64,000 nucleotides of DNA, from contig NZ_JAHSTU010000001.1 of the NCBI RefSeq assembly GCF_019145495.1, positions 1 to 64,000 of the forward strand, written 5' to 3'. This DNA comes from Pseudomonas azerbaijanoccidentalis. GTDB lineage: Bacteria > Pseudomonadota > Gammaproteobacteria > Pseudomonadales > Pseudomonadaceae. The notes beneath the pieces are model-generated. The model saw only the letters and a list, made by a program, of their open reading frames with translations. It had not been told where the DNA came from and made no database searches. Position numbers and translations under genes: made by a program. Below are positions 56,944 to 64,000 of the stretch, one piece after another (position 1 is the stretch's first letter; each line of letters begins with the position of its first letter).

Positions 56944-57035
56944 TGAAAAGTGGGTTAATTTATTTGTCTGCGTTATTTTTTCTTTTTTATGGGATTAATC
57001 GTTAAAAAACAGATAGTTAGATATATAAATAAATC

Positions 57036-57050
57036 GTTCGATTATCGGAC
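57036..57050. promoter_or_regulatory. PcaR-type operator (GTTCGATTATCGGAC)
   Basis: The 15-mer agrees with the PcaR site GTTCGATAATCGCAC at 13 positions. It is the centre of a 25-bp palindrome (57031-57055) with a single mismatched pair. It shares the core TTCGATTATCG with the site at 12783-12797. Confidence 0.55.
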
Positions 57051-57263
57051 GATTTACTGTCTTCTTTTTAAAGGATCCAATGTTCAAGGAGAGATAAATT
57101 TGCTTGAGACGCACGAGACGTACTGGCAAGGCAGAAAACAAGGCGGCTGCTGTGAGCCGCGAGAAAGGATTGCCAACAGTCAATCAACAAGGTGGTTCAG
57201 GTGACCAAGGACTGATTGCGTTTGCTGCCTGCCAGGCCTGCGTGCGTGCAATTGCTCCCATTA

Positions 57264-57611
57264 TCAAATGACCGTTTTTGTTTGCGGTGTCAGCCCGTCA
57301 AGAATTCCGCGAAGCCGCTCGGCTTCACGCTGGTGTCCTCTCGCCGATATGTCCAGGTCGTAAAGCTGCTTGCGTAGTTTCGCCGACTCTCCCGATCGCT
57401 CTCGCAAATTTGCCATGGCTTCATCGCGCTGACTGATCGCCTCGGTATGCATCTCGACAAGCTTGAAGATCTTTTCTCGGGCCTGGCGCAGTTGCAGGGT
57501 CAGTTCCTGGACTTCGTTCTCATAGACGCGCAATGAGTGCCGGCAGGTTTCAAGCGGCGTCGGGCTGCCGAGCCAGTCGTCGGTGTCTTCGATTTCGTAG
57601 CGGTTCATCAT
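57264..57611 (-). CDS. Small coiled-coil protein under a LexA box
   Basis: This 115-residue acidic protein (ATG 57611, or 57608) has a short N-terminal region (RYEIEDTDDWLGSPTPLE). A long heptad-rich helix follows (VYENEVQELTLQLRQAREK, then EAERLRGILDGL near the end). No family is recognised. A terminator separates it from the dehydrogenase gene, so it has its own promoter, which carries a consensus SOS box 13-36 bp before the ATG. It probably acts in the DNA-damage response, for example as an adaptor or inhibitor. Confidence 0.72.
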   Translation of the reverse strand: MMNRYEIEDTDDWLGSPTPLETCRHSLRVYENEVQELTLQLRQAREKIFKLVEMHTEAISQRDEAMANLRERSGESAKLRKQLYDLDISARGHQREAERLRGILDGLTPQTKTVI

Positions 57612-57623
57612 TTGTGTCTTACT

Positions 57624-57647
57624 GATACTGTTTGGATATACAGTATC
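57624..57647 (-). promoter_or_regulatory. LexA (SOS) box
   Basis: The site has perfect 7-bp arms GATACTG (57624-57630) and CAGTATC (57641-57647) around TTTGGATATA. It satisfies CTGT-N8-ACAG, the gamma-proteobacterial SOS consensus. It sits directly upstream of the coiled-coil gene start. Confidence 0.85.
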
Positions 57648-57796
57648 CGAAAGGCGCTTTCGGGGCGAGAGACATTCGACAAACTGGCCAGGTACGCCGT
57701 GGTCTGCGATCACTCGACGGCACTGTTCATGAGTTTGAAGAGGCGAGGCCGACCAGGGTGGAAAACCGTTACCCTTTTCGGATCGACCCCCAAATG

Positions 57797-57844
57797 AAAA
57801 AAGGACGAGAGTTTCGGTAAAAAAACCGAATCATCTCGTCCTTT
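57797..57844 (-). terminator. Terminator of the alcohol dehydrogenase gene
   Basis: AAAGGACGAGA (57800-57810) pairs with TCTCGTCCTTT (57834-57844), with an inner TTCGGT/ACCGAA stem. On the minus strand a T6 run follows. It lies 17 bp after the dehydrogenase stop. Confidence 0.92.
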
Positions 57845-57860
57845 CCACTTACCGATAGGC

Positions 57861-59084
57861 TTAGGTAGTCAACAGTGTTGCGCTGCTATCGGTCTCCAGA
57901 ATAGCGATGTGGCTATCGCCGGGTGTCAGAATGACTTTTCGGCAGTCCTCTTCTTTTTTATCAAAGATTTTATATCCCTCAGCGGCCTGTTCCAGTGACA
58001 TGCGATGGCTGATGATGACTTCCGGTGAGAGACGACCAGTCTCGATGTGGTCGAGGAGCTCAGGTAGGAATCGATGCACATGGGTCTGACCCATTTTGAA
58101 GGTCAGCCCCTTGTCGAATGCGTCACCGAAAAGGAAGCCATGAATGAACCCAGAATAGACGCCTGGTACGCTCACAATGCCCCCGCGTCTGACTGCAGCG
58201 ATACACTGACGTAAAGCTTTGCCGCTGCTGCCCTCCAGCTTGAGTGTCGCGAGAACTGTTTCCGTCGTACTACCTTTTGCTTCAAAACCGACCGCATCCA
58301 CGACGCCATCAACACCTCGCATTCCTTTGGTTTGCCGAATAATCGTATCTGCGGGATCGTCGTCTTCATCGAAGTTGATCGGAATTACACCATATGTTTT
58401 CTGCGCGTAAGCCAAGCGGTAAGGATGGTGATCGACCATGAAAATTTGGTCGGCACCGAGCATCCTTGCACAAGCCGCACTCAACAACCCGACGGGGCCT
58501 GCACCATAGATGGCGATGCTTGAGCCATTACCAATCTCCGCGTTCGTTACAGCCTGATAAGCAGTTGGAAGAATGTCAGACAGGAAAAGAACCTTTTCAT
58601 CCGACAGCGTACCCGGCACTTTAAACGGCCCGGTGTTGGCTTTCGGTACGCGCACGTATTCGGCTTGCCCGCCAGGAACGCCGCCGTACATATGGCTGAA
58701 GCCGAACAGCGCGGCTCCTGGTGGAATCGCCTTTTTATTTATGATCGCTCCACGCCCTGTGTTTGTTGTTTCGCAGGCAGCGAACAGATCCATCGCGCAA
58801 AAGAAACAACTGCCGCAGGCGATTACAAAGGGGATCACCACACGGTCGCCCGGTTGCACTGCGGTCACCGCTGAGCCTGCCTCTTCAACAATCCCCATGA
58901 ACTCATGGCCGAAGATGTCGCCATGCTCGACAGTTGGAATCTTCCCCCGATAGAGATGGAGGTCAGATCCGCATATCGCCGTTGCGGTAACACGAAGAAT
59001 GATGTCATCACTTTCCTCGATAATCGGATCGGGAACCGTGTCGACTTTGACGCTGTGCGCGCCGTGATAGGTGAGTGCTCTCAT
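57861..59084 (-). CDS. Zinc-dependent alcohol dehydrogenase (glutathione-independent formaldehyde dehydrogenase-like)
   Basis: This 407-residue zinc MDR has the catalytic-zinc site [11 protein letters not shown] and [12 protein letters not shown], and a structural-zinc lobe [16 protein letters not shown] Rossmann [20 protein letters not shown] follows. The long insertion ([20 protein letters not shown]) is typical of the FdhA-like group. VanAB releases formaldehyde, and this gene lies a few kb away, so a detoxifying role is possible but not shown. It is followed by a strong terminator. Confidence 0.9.
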   Translation of the reverse strand: MRALTYHGAHSVKVDTVPDPIIEESDDIILRVTATAICGSDLHLYRGKIPTVEHGDIFGHEFMGIVEEAGSAVTAVQPGDRVVIPFVIACGSCFFCAMDLFAACETTNTGRGAIINKKAIPPGAALFGFSHMYGGVPGGQAEYVRVPKANTGPFKVPGTLSDEKVLFLSDILPTAYQAVTNAEIGNGSSIAIYGAGPVGLLSAACARMLGADQIFMVDHHPYRLAYAQKTYGVIPINFDEDDDPADTIIRQTKGMRGVDGVVDAVGFEAKGSTTETVLATLKLEGSSGKALRQCIAAVRRGGIVSVPGVYSGFIHGFLFGDAFDKGLTFKMGQTHVHRFLPELLDHIETGRLSPEVIISHRMSLEQAAEGYKIFDKKEEDCRKVILTPGDSHIAILETDSSATLLTT

Positions 59085-59369
59085 GACGTCTTACCTACTT
59101 CAGCTGGATGGTAAGTTGGAGAGGAAGATCGAAGAAAGTAAGTTCATAGTGATATAGGCGCAAATGACTAGCGGTCGCTTATGTTGGCATGCTCGTTATT
59201 TTTTAAACCTAAAGGACCGCGCACGGGGAGGGGTTCCTTTGCCCGAGACTTGCAATTGGATCGTTCGGAGCCGAGCCAGGTCTGAATCCATAATTGAGAC
59301 CATGCTCTGAAGGATTGGAGTGGCCCCTCTAATGCCGCCATCTCAGTGACATGAACCGAGGGGACATCA

Positions 59370-60152
59370 ATGACAACGCGCCAACTGACCGTCGAAAACC
59401 TGCAGTTGAACGTTTCAATATGCGGGCAAGGTAGGCCTTTGCTCTTGCTTAACGGGTTGGGTGGCTTGATCCGTACCTTCGATCCGCTGCGAGAGGAACT
59501 TGGGGACTACATGACCATTACGTTGGACGTGCCAGGGGTCGGTGAATCGCAAATGCCTCGCTGGCCGATGCGTCTACCGCGCCATGCCGACGTGATCGCC
59601 GAAATGCTGAAGCAGTTGGGAATCGACCATATCGACGTGTTCGGCGTGAGTTGGGGTGGTGCCCTGGCGCAAGAGGTCGCCCTACGTCACCCTAATATGG
59701 TGCGCCGCCTGATCCTCGCGGCTACTTCGGCCGGGCCGGTAGTTCTAGTGAAGCCCGCCGACATCTTAGAATTTTTTGGTAAAAGCAAAAGTACCAAGCC
59801 GTACAGGCAAGCAGGAACCCGCAATTCAATTCCAGCGCTGCTGCGCTTTGGTGCAGTGAAAGGCATGCTTTCTCTTAATCCGCGGACCTACTACTACCAG
59901 CTTGCTGCCTTGGTCGGCTGGACTAGCCTGCTGCGGCTGTTCCGTCTTAGCCAACGCACGCTGATCCTCGCCGGCGACCGCGACACCCTAATTCATGTGT
60001 ACAACGCGCATATTCTGCGCCGCTCCATCCGCCGGGCCGAACTGCAGATCATGAAGGGGGAGGGGCATTTTTTTGTGTTCACCAGCGCGAAGCGAACTGC
60101 CCAACTGCTACGCGAATTCCTTTCTCAGCCAGATGATGGGTTGCGGAAATGA
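59370..60152 (+). CDS. Alpha/beta hydrolase resembling PHA depolymerase (PhaZ)
   Basis: This 260-residue hydrolase has a nucleophile elbow GVSWGGALAQE, Asp in LILAGDRDTLI and His in KGEGHFFVF. Segments DVPGVGESQMPRWPMRLP and QLAALVGWTSLLRLF closely follow the medium-chain PHA depolymerase of Pseudomonas as I recall it. It would release 3-hydroxyacids from intracellular PHA. The usual phaC1-phaZ-phaC2 context is absent, so this is probably a paralogue. A short Pro/Arg-rich tail is missing. Confidence 0.78.
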   Translation: MTTRQLTVENLQLNVSICGQGRPLLLLNGLGGLIRTFDPLREELGDYMTITLDVPGVGESQMPRWPMRLPRHADVIAEMLKQLGIDHIDVFGVSWGGALAQEVALRHPNMVRRLILAATSAGPVVLVKPADILEFFGKSKSTKPYRQAGTRNSIPALLRFGAVKGMLSLNPRTYYYQLAALVGWTSLLRLFRLSQRTLILAGDRDTLIHVYNAHILRRSIRRAELQIMKGEGHFFVFTSAKRTAQLLREFLSQPDDGLRK

Positions 60153-60210
60153 TAAAAAAGATGCGGAAACGATCCAGAAAGGGAGAACCACAAATCTCAA
60201 GCCTTAGAAA

Positions 60211-60242
60211 CGACAAAGCCCTGAATAATCAGGGCTTTGTCG
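60211..60242 (-). terminator. Perfect 14-bp hairpin beyond the tRNA fragment
   Basis: CGACAAAGCCCTGA and TCAGGGCTTTGTCG are exact complements around ATAA. It lies 10 bp past the CCA end of the tRNA-Ser fragment and would have ended the original tRNA transcript on the minus strand. Confidence 0.85.
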
Positions 60243-60251
60243 GTACAAATA

Positions 60252-60311
60252 TGGCGGAGGCGATGGGATTCGAACTCATGGACCTGTTACAGTCGACGGT
60301 TTTCAAGACCG
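60252..60311 (-). other. attL-type site: 3' fragment of tRNA-Ser(UGA)
   Basis: On the minus strand the sequence reads an anticodon stem-loop CGGTCTTGAAAACCG (anticodon TGA), a long variable arm, the T loop TTCGAAT, an acceptor strand CGCCTCC, and GCCA. The 5' half (expected GGAGGCG and D-arm) is missing; unrelated DNA starts at 60312. This is the duplicated 3' end left when an element integrates in a tRNA gene. Confidence 0.85.
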
Positions 60312-60435
60312 CTATATCGACGTAAACGGGCTGCTGCTTCTAGCGATTTTCCGTTCCATTACTTTCATTTTTCAGCACCTCTACAGACCGCATTCTACAA
60401 GGGGCCTGCTTCGAGTTATGGAACGGATTTTCAGG

Positions 60436-61485
60436 CTATTTTGATGGTTTGGCGATGGCACCGATCCTACGGTAAACCCGCTCGGTGATGTCGCCTTTGG
60501 TGTGGCCCAGCAGCAAACTTGCCTCGCCGACATCAATGATTTCAGACGCAGCTTTCGGCCGGATGTCCCGGAACTGAAACCCACCAATCTTCGCCGCCAG
60601 AAGGTCGTCGCCGATCTCGATTGCCGCTAACTTCGCTTTCTCGCGCGCGATGTCCCAGCGCTTACGCAGCATCGTAGCGGTCATCCGTTTACCGTGCTGG
60701 CTCACAATCAGGTAGTTCGAGACATGCCGGGCGTTGCGCTCGGTTATTTCGGCGATCAGCCGGCCCAGGCTATTCGCCTTACCGTCAGTGGTCATCTGAA
60801 TACGCAGCTTCTTGTGCGTCTTGTTCTGCTGCACCCCCAAATATCCCCCCTCTGCATCATCCTTCCGCATAACCAGGACATCTGCCGGCCGCTGGCCTGT
60901 CAGATAGGCCAGGTCCATCGCATCTTTCAGCTCTTGAGCTGCCTTCATGTAAACAGCATCCCAAACCACATCGTTTGCGTAGTAATCCCGCGGCGTTTCC
61001 TTGTTTTTGCGCACGCCCTGGCACGGGTTTTCCTTGGTCGTCAGTCCCCACTCCCGGGCAATGTTGAACACGTGGGAGAGGGTGGCGATCTCCCGATTCG
61101 CCCGTACCTTGGCCGTCCGTGCGTCCCGGTACCCGGCAATCGTTGCCGGGGTTATCGAGTCGATCGGGGCACTGTCGAACATCGGCCGGAGCTGCTTGAT
61201 CTCCGCCATATTGTCTTTCTGTGTCCGGGGTGCTTTCTTGGAAACGACATCACGGATATAGCGGTCGAATATTCCTTTCATGGTGCGGAGATCCAGCGGC
61301 TTTTCTTTCGCCTCCAGTTCGGCCCATTTGATCCTGGCCTTGTCGAGGTCCTTGCCCAAGGGGATATCTTTGCCGAGCAGGTCGCGGTAGTAGTAGGCCG
61401 TCCACGTACTACCGTTTTTGCGCTTGCGTGAACGTTGATACATCCGCGGGGGAAGGTGGTGGTGTTCGGTCTTGCGGGGGCGCAT
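60436..61485 (-). CDS. int: Tyrosine recombinase/integrase
   Basis: This 349-residue phage integrase has a SAM-like N-terminal domain. The catalytic residues are Arg in YLTGQRPADVL, Arg in FQFRDIRPKAASE, His in LLGHTKGD, and nucleophile Tyr in ERVYRRIG. The first position of the HxxR box is Arg instead of His, a known variant. The gene reads towards the tRNA fragment 125 bp away. Its ATG is one base from the DUF4224 stop, so the two are coupled. Confidence 0.93.
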   Translation of the reverse strand: MRPRKTEHHHLPPRMYQRSRKRKNGSTWTAYYYRDLLGKDIPLGKDLDKARIKWAELEAKEKPLDLRTMKGIFDRYIRDVVSKKAPRTQKDNMAEIKQLRPMFDSAPIDSITPATIAGYRDARTAKVRANREIATLSHVFNIAREWGLTTKENPCQGVRKNKETPRDYYANDVVWDAVYMKAAQELKDAMDLAYLTGQRPADVLVMRKDDAEGGYLGVQQNKTHKKLRIQMTTDGKANSLGRLIAEITERNARHVSNYLIVSQHGKRMTATMLRKRWDIAREKAKLAAIEIGDDLLAAKIGGFQFRDIRPKAASEIIDVGEASLLLGHTKGDITERVYRRIGAIAKPSK

Positions 61486-61486
61486 A

Positions 61487-61729
61487 TCAGTTCACTCGCG
61501 AGAAGTCAGGCGTCCATGCCGGAACTGCCGGGGTTGGGTTTGGATCGACGATGCTCGGCGAAAGCATGCCCAGCTTCATGCGGGCGTACATCCGGCCAAC
61601 GAGTGGGCGCTTGCCGCGGCTTTCGACGAACACCCAGTGGCGATCCACCAACCAGCGCCGCTGGTAGGCCCTGGCCTTGTAGCCGGTGAGTTCCGCCAGT
61701 TCTTCGTCCGAGAGAATTTCGGTTTCCAT
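61487..61729 (-). CDS. DUF4224 protein, probable excisionase-like partner
   Basis: This 80-residue protein starts at ATG 61729 with METEILSDEELAELTGYK, the DUF4224 signature found next to phage integrases. A central basic part (KARAYQRRWLVDRHW) fits a small DNA-binding protein. It is directly upstream of int. Confidence 0.82.
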   Translation of the reverse strand: METEILSDEELAELTGYKARAYQRRWLVDRHWVFVESRGKRPLVGRMYARMKLGMLSPSIVDPNPTPAVPAWTPDFSRVN

Positions 61730-61767
61730 GATGATGCTCCATGCCGCGCGTGGCGGCAGAAGGTGGT

Positions 61768-61971
61768 TTATTCGGTGCGGAAGACTTCGGCTCGAACCGC
61801 GCGCCATTCCTGTTTTGTGGTAACCGGTTCGCGGCCAAACCATTGCTCGGCTTCTTTCGCCAGATCCTCGCGAGCCTGGCTCCATCCGCCACCGAGGCGA
61901 AGCGCCAGAACGCGCACCTGATCGCCGAGCGATTTGCACCGCCCGATCTTGGTTTCTGCGCAAATAAACAT
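61768..61971 (-). CDS. Small phage-type hypothetical protein
   Basis: This 67-residue ORF starts at ATG 61971 behind GCGAGGTGC (MFICAETKIGRCKSLGDQ start), with an amphipathic middle (LAKEAEQWFGREPV). A longer frame from GTG 62295, with its own AGGGGAG, is possible but would overlap the opposing 47-residue gene. Function is unknown. Confidence 0.6.
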   Translation of the reverse strand: MFICAETKIGRCKSLGDQVRVLALRLGGGWSQAREDLAKEAEQWFGREPVTTKQEWRAVRAEVFRTE

Positions 61972-62044
61972 GCGTGCACCTCGCCCGCCGTCCACCGGCA
62001 GGCTTTGTGGTTTAATGAGATAGTTTCTTAAGGGAGTTGTTGCT

Positions 62045-62188
62045 ATGGAAAAGGCGTTACGAAATCCGTTGTTTTTAACCGGGCTGCCTCTGGCAATCTG
62101 CGGTGTTGCGATTACTGCGCCCGGCCTTTGGATTCCTGGTCTAGCACTGATGGTTGCCGGCTGGGCTAAGGGAAGTAAGCGAGCCTGA
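62045..62188 (+). CDS. 47-residue membrane protein in opposite orientation
   Basis: ATG 62045, behind GGGAG, encodes a hydrophobic peptide of two short membrane segments (LPLAICGVAITAPG and IPGLALMVAGW) with a basic end (KGSKRA). It is the only plus-strand gene within the module and may be a holin-like or exclusion protein. No family is recognised. Confidence 0.6.
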   Translation: MEKALRNPLFLTGLPLAICGVAITAPGLWIPGLALMVAGWAKGSKRA

Positions 62189-62383
62189 CGTTCATGGGCA
62201 GCCTGCACGCGGATCGTGGAAATCAGACGAGGGGCGTCAGGTAAGCTGGATTGGTGAGCTACGGTTTGTTGGTTCGCCTCGCCAGTTGCGTACACGCTTT
62301 CTCCCCTGAGGTGACTGGCGGGGTGAACCCTTACCGACGCGGCCCCTTGTAGATGAGTCAGAGCATGTAGAGCGGCGCTGCGA

Positions 62384-62950
62384 TCATGGCGTCACCTTCT
62401 GGCCGAGCAGCACATCGCTGACGACCTCCCAGAGCTGAGCGGGCGACCACTGGAACCGGTCGAAGTCCGTGTCTGGCTCGACCCCGACGCGGCAGGTTGA
62501 GTGGGCTCCGGCCTGCCATTCACCAGTCTTTCGCATGATCGTAGCTACCCGGCCATAACCACCTGGCTCTGTGCGGTGGTAGACGTACGCAGTGCTGTCG
62601 TAATCCTTGCCGGCCGGTACTTCAAACGAGGCGACCAGATTGAAGTCGGCGCAGCCGTCCGGGGTCCAAGGGCGTCCACCATTGGCGGTCCGCTTGCCCT
62701 CATGCAGGTACAGCACGAATTCGCCGTCATGCTTTTTCTGATGGGCATAGACATGGTTGATCTGCGTCCCCACCAGCACGCGCGACACGAAGTCGAAGCG
62801 GTGGTCATGAATTGCGGAATGCTCGAAGCAACCGCGGCGCGGAAGCTCTGGGTGCCAAACATGCAGCCGTTGGTTTCCCTGGAGCTGGACCTGCACAAAG
62901 CCGAGGCCGTGCAGTGTGATTTTGTCGGTCATTACGTCATCGATGATCAT
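62384..62950 (-). CDS. Phage-associated protein with HxHxF core, function unknown
   Basis: This 188-residue protein starts at ATG 62950 (MIIDDVMTDKITLHGL), which overlaps the 25-residue gene by 4 bp. The centre FEHSAIHDHRFDFVSRVLVG and later FEVPAGKDYDSTAYVYHRTEP suggest a cupin-like metal site with several histidines. The family is unknown. Confidence 0.65.
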   Translation of the reverse strand: MIIDDVMTDKITLHGLGFVQVQLQGNQRLHVWHPELPRRGCFEHSAIHDHRFDFVSRVLVGTQINHVYAHQKKHDGEFVLYLHEGKRTANGGRPWTPDGCADFNLVASFEVPAGKDYDSTAYVYHRTEPGGYGRVATIMRKTGEWQAGAHSTCRVGVEPDTDFDRFQWSPAQLWEVVSDVLLGQKVTP

Positions 62951-63024
62951 GTGGCCACCGCTGCGACAGAGAGGATGATGGCGCCCCAGATGCAGGCGCT
63001 TACGGCCATGCATTTCAGGATCAT
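62947..63024 (-). CDS. 25-residue membrane microprotein
   Basis: The ORF encodes MILKCMAVSACIWGAIILSV plus five residues, one hydrophobic helix. Its ATG overlaps the stop of the upstream 195-residue gene (ATGA), and its stop overlaps the ATG of the next gene (ATGA). Two exact couplings make chance unlikely. Confidence 0.6.
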   Translation of the reverse strand: MILKCMAVSACIWGAIILSVAAVAT

Positions 63025-63608
63025 GCTGCGGCCCTCGCTTCTGTGATCTCGTCGATGAGTGATTGCGGGAGCCGTGCGGCAAACTCACCCTCTGACCACG
63101 ACAGCGGCTGAGACTGGCGGATCATCTCGTTCAGCAGATCGAATGCCGCAAGCAACTCGTCATCGTTGATCTCGCCGTCCTCCGGCAAGTCATCGCAGAA
63201 GTGGTCTGCCGGATCGATTTCACTTGGATAGTTCGGCTCACAGATGCAGAGCTGCAGGTCAGCCAGGTCGATTTCGCTGTCGACCAGGTAGTCGCGCAGA
63301 TCGTCTTCATCGAAGAAGTACCGATCACCATCGAAGATGACCAGAGGTTCGCCGGCCCAGTCCCTGACTGGCATCGCCGCGAATTTCGCTTGGCGGCGCG
63401 CATGGCGACACTCATTGCAGGAGCTGTTCACCTCATAGATTGGATGCTCAGGGTTCACGTCGCAGCGGCGATGAGTTGCGCCACAGTAGCGGGCACGGTT
63501 TTCGTCGCCACCGAAAAAGCGACCGTCAGAGGAAACCCAACCGGTTACCGTTTTGAGGCTGGCCGCTTCCGGAGCGTCGAACATGATGATTGGCTTTTGT
63601 GCAGGCAT
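63021..63608 (-). CDS. Phage-type protein with Cys-rich zinc-finger-like part
   Basis: This 195-residue protein has cysteines in YCGATHRRCD and SSCNECRHARRQAKF that could bind zinc. An acidic second half follows (DGDRYFFDEDDLRDYLVDSE, then DDLPEDGEINDDEL). It starts the leftward small-gene run. A 20-bp inverted repeat at 63668-63687 lies upstream. No family is recognised. Confidence 0.7.
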   Translation of the reverse strand: MPAQKPIIMFDAPEAASLKTVTGWVSSDGRFFGGDENRARYCGATHRRCDVNPEHPIYEVNSSCNECRHARRQAKFAAMPVRDWAGEPLVIFDGDRYFFDEDDLRDYLVDSEIDLADLQLCICEPNYPSEIDPADHFCDDLPEDGEINDDELLAAFDLLNEMIRQSQPLSWSEGEFAARLPQSLIDEITEARAAA

Positions 63609-63667
63609 GACTTCGTCCTTGCCGCTATAGCGGCTGACTTTGAAGGGGGAGGGAATGGGTGGTAACG

Positions 63668-63687
63668 ATTTAGGTAAAAGTCTAAAT
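63668..63687. promoter_or_regulatory. Operator-like inverted repeat
   Basis: ATTTAG, eight bases, CTAAAT, about 60 bp upstream of the leftward phage genes. The size fits a phage repressor site. No second copy is seen nearby. Confidence 0.45.
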
Positions 63688-63720
63688 GATATTTTGGATC
63701 CAATTTGCTAGGATCTGATC

Positions 63721-63778
63721 ACCCGCCTGACTCTGGCTCTTTACCAAGCACGGATTGCTAGGCCAGAGTTGGGCGGGT
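63721..63778. repeat. Long stem-loop in the element control region
   Basis: Two 17-bp arms, ACCCGCC-tg-ACTCTGGC (63721-63737) and GCCAGAGT-tg-GGCGGGT (63762-63778), pair with only two mismatches around a 24-nt loop that can form a further AGCA/TGCT stem. It may be an RNA structure or protein site. Confidence 0.6.
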
Positions 63779-63809
63779 ACTCGTAGGAACTGGATGCTGG
63801 AGAGGCGCC

Positions 63810-64000
63810 TTGATAGAGGCCAGTTACAGCCTCGCTGTAGATGAATTTGATTTGATCCCCACGAGATCATGTGCTGCTGCCCATACCCGTGTGGGTGCGC
63901 CAAGGGACCTTGACGTCGTTGACCAGCAAGCCCCAGCCACCGCGCCACTTGCTTGTGATGAGGGTGATGACGCGTCAATTTCGCGCCCGACCGGCAGCGG
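63810..64000 (+). CDS. Possible start of a rightward element gene (partial)
   Basis: A TTG at 63810, five bases after GGAGAGG, opens a frame that reads (M)IEASYSLAVDEFDL and stays open to the window edge (63 codons). Composition looks coding. An opposing minus-strand frame overlaps but has no ribosome site. Function is unknown; the position suits an early or regulatory phage gene. Confidence 0.4.
   Translation, partial: MIEASYSLAVDEFDLIPTRSCAAAHTRVGAPRDLDVVDQQAPATAPLACDEGDDASISRPTGS

Larger units (their letters stand above)
56763..57263. promoter_or_regulatory. Upstream region of the vanillate carrier-porin genes
   Basis: This 501-bp, AT-rich spacer carries no convincing gene. It holds ATGGATCCAT (56934-56943) and the 25-bp palindrome with a PcaR core (57031-57055). 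A half-site GGATCCAAT occurs at 57073-57081. It may include the end of the coiled-coil gene transcript. Confidence 0.6.
60252..64000. mobile_element. Left end of an integrated prophage or integrative element
   Basis: The element starts at the tRNA-Ser fragment and carries a tyrosine integrase, a DUF4224 protein and several small phage-like genes. It then runs off the window. The orientation predicts the intact tRNA-Ser at its far end, beyond 64000. No structural genes are visible in the 3.7 kb seen, so phage versus ICE is open. Confidence 0.8.

Noticed and set aside
57073..57081. GGATCCAAT half-site upstream of vanK
   Set aside because: Only one arm matches; the other reads AAGGATCC. Noted in the intergenic entry but not called an operator.
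63694..63703. TTGGATCCAA palindrome resembling a VanR operator
   Set aside because: It lies in the mobile element, far from vanillate genes, and GGATCC cores occur about 15 times by chance in 64 kb. Unlike the van sites it is not repeated beside a transporter.
63682..63978. 98-codon minus-strand ORF at the window end
   Set aside because: Rich in His/Gln/Arg, no ribosome site, and it crosses the long stem-loop; probably a shadow.

Overview
The window looks like a chromosomal segment of a fluorescent-group Pseudomonas. It has GC-rich coding DNA, OprD-family porins paired with aromatic-acid MFS carriers, a ferulate cluster (ech-vdh-fcs-aat), a vanABR cluster, a GH13_33-type trehalose synthase very like the one I recall from P. 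stutzeri, and a tRNA-Ser used as an integration site. These assignments come from reading the proteins; no database search was possible.

Layout. 1-6810 (minus strand): the start of a diaminopimelate-epimerase-like gene at the edge, then a tightly overlapping seven-gene unit. Read 5' to 3' it encodes a thermostable-haemolysin-family protein, an AMP-dependent ligase, a haem-oxygenase-like diiron protein, an SDR, a periplasmic TPR protein and a QseBC-type two-component system. 7000-11275: cytochrome b561, an orphan transporter/IclR group, a chemoreceptor remnant. 11358-20564: ferulate catabolism (carrier, porin, MarR regulator, ech, vdh, fcs, aat). 20588-46486: mixed chromosomal genes (LysR regulators, oxidoreductases, DUF1254 and DUF3833 lipoproteins, ABC exporter, GGDEF-EAL protein, CinA-C, ZIP transporter, methyltransferase, GNAT/MFS pair, trehalose synthase, hybrid kinase, aldehyde dehydrogenase, glycine-zipper protein). 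46596-50476: an autotransporter without a signal peptide, and an ACS-family carrier. 51121-57055: vanillate module (vanA, vanB, vanR, porin, carrier) with visible operators. 57264-60152: a small coiled-coil gene behind a LexA box, an alcohol dehydrogenase, a PhaZ-like hydrolase. 60252-64000: left end of an integrated element in a tRNA-Ser gene, with integrase, DUF4224 protein and small phage-like genes.

How the genes work together. Ferulate or coumarate enters through the porin (12906-14228) and carrier (11358-12575). Fcs makes the CoA thioester, Ech hydrates and cleaves it to vanillin plus acetyl-CoA, and Vdh oxidises vanillin to vanillate. VanAB, 32 kb away, demethylates vanillate to protocatechuate. 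Each half has its own regulator (MarR type; GntR/VanR). Both transport loci also carry a sequence matching the published PcaR operator, which would tie uptake to the beta-ketoadipate pathway.

The best candidate for an undescribed system is the 510-6810 operon. A complete HDO diiron ligand pattern, an acid-activating ligase, a GNAT-like haemolysin and an SDR are co-transcribed with their own sensor kinase, which suggests a regulated small-molecule pathway. The LexA-box coiled-coil gene is the second.
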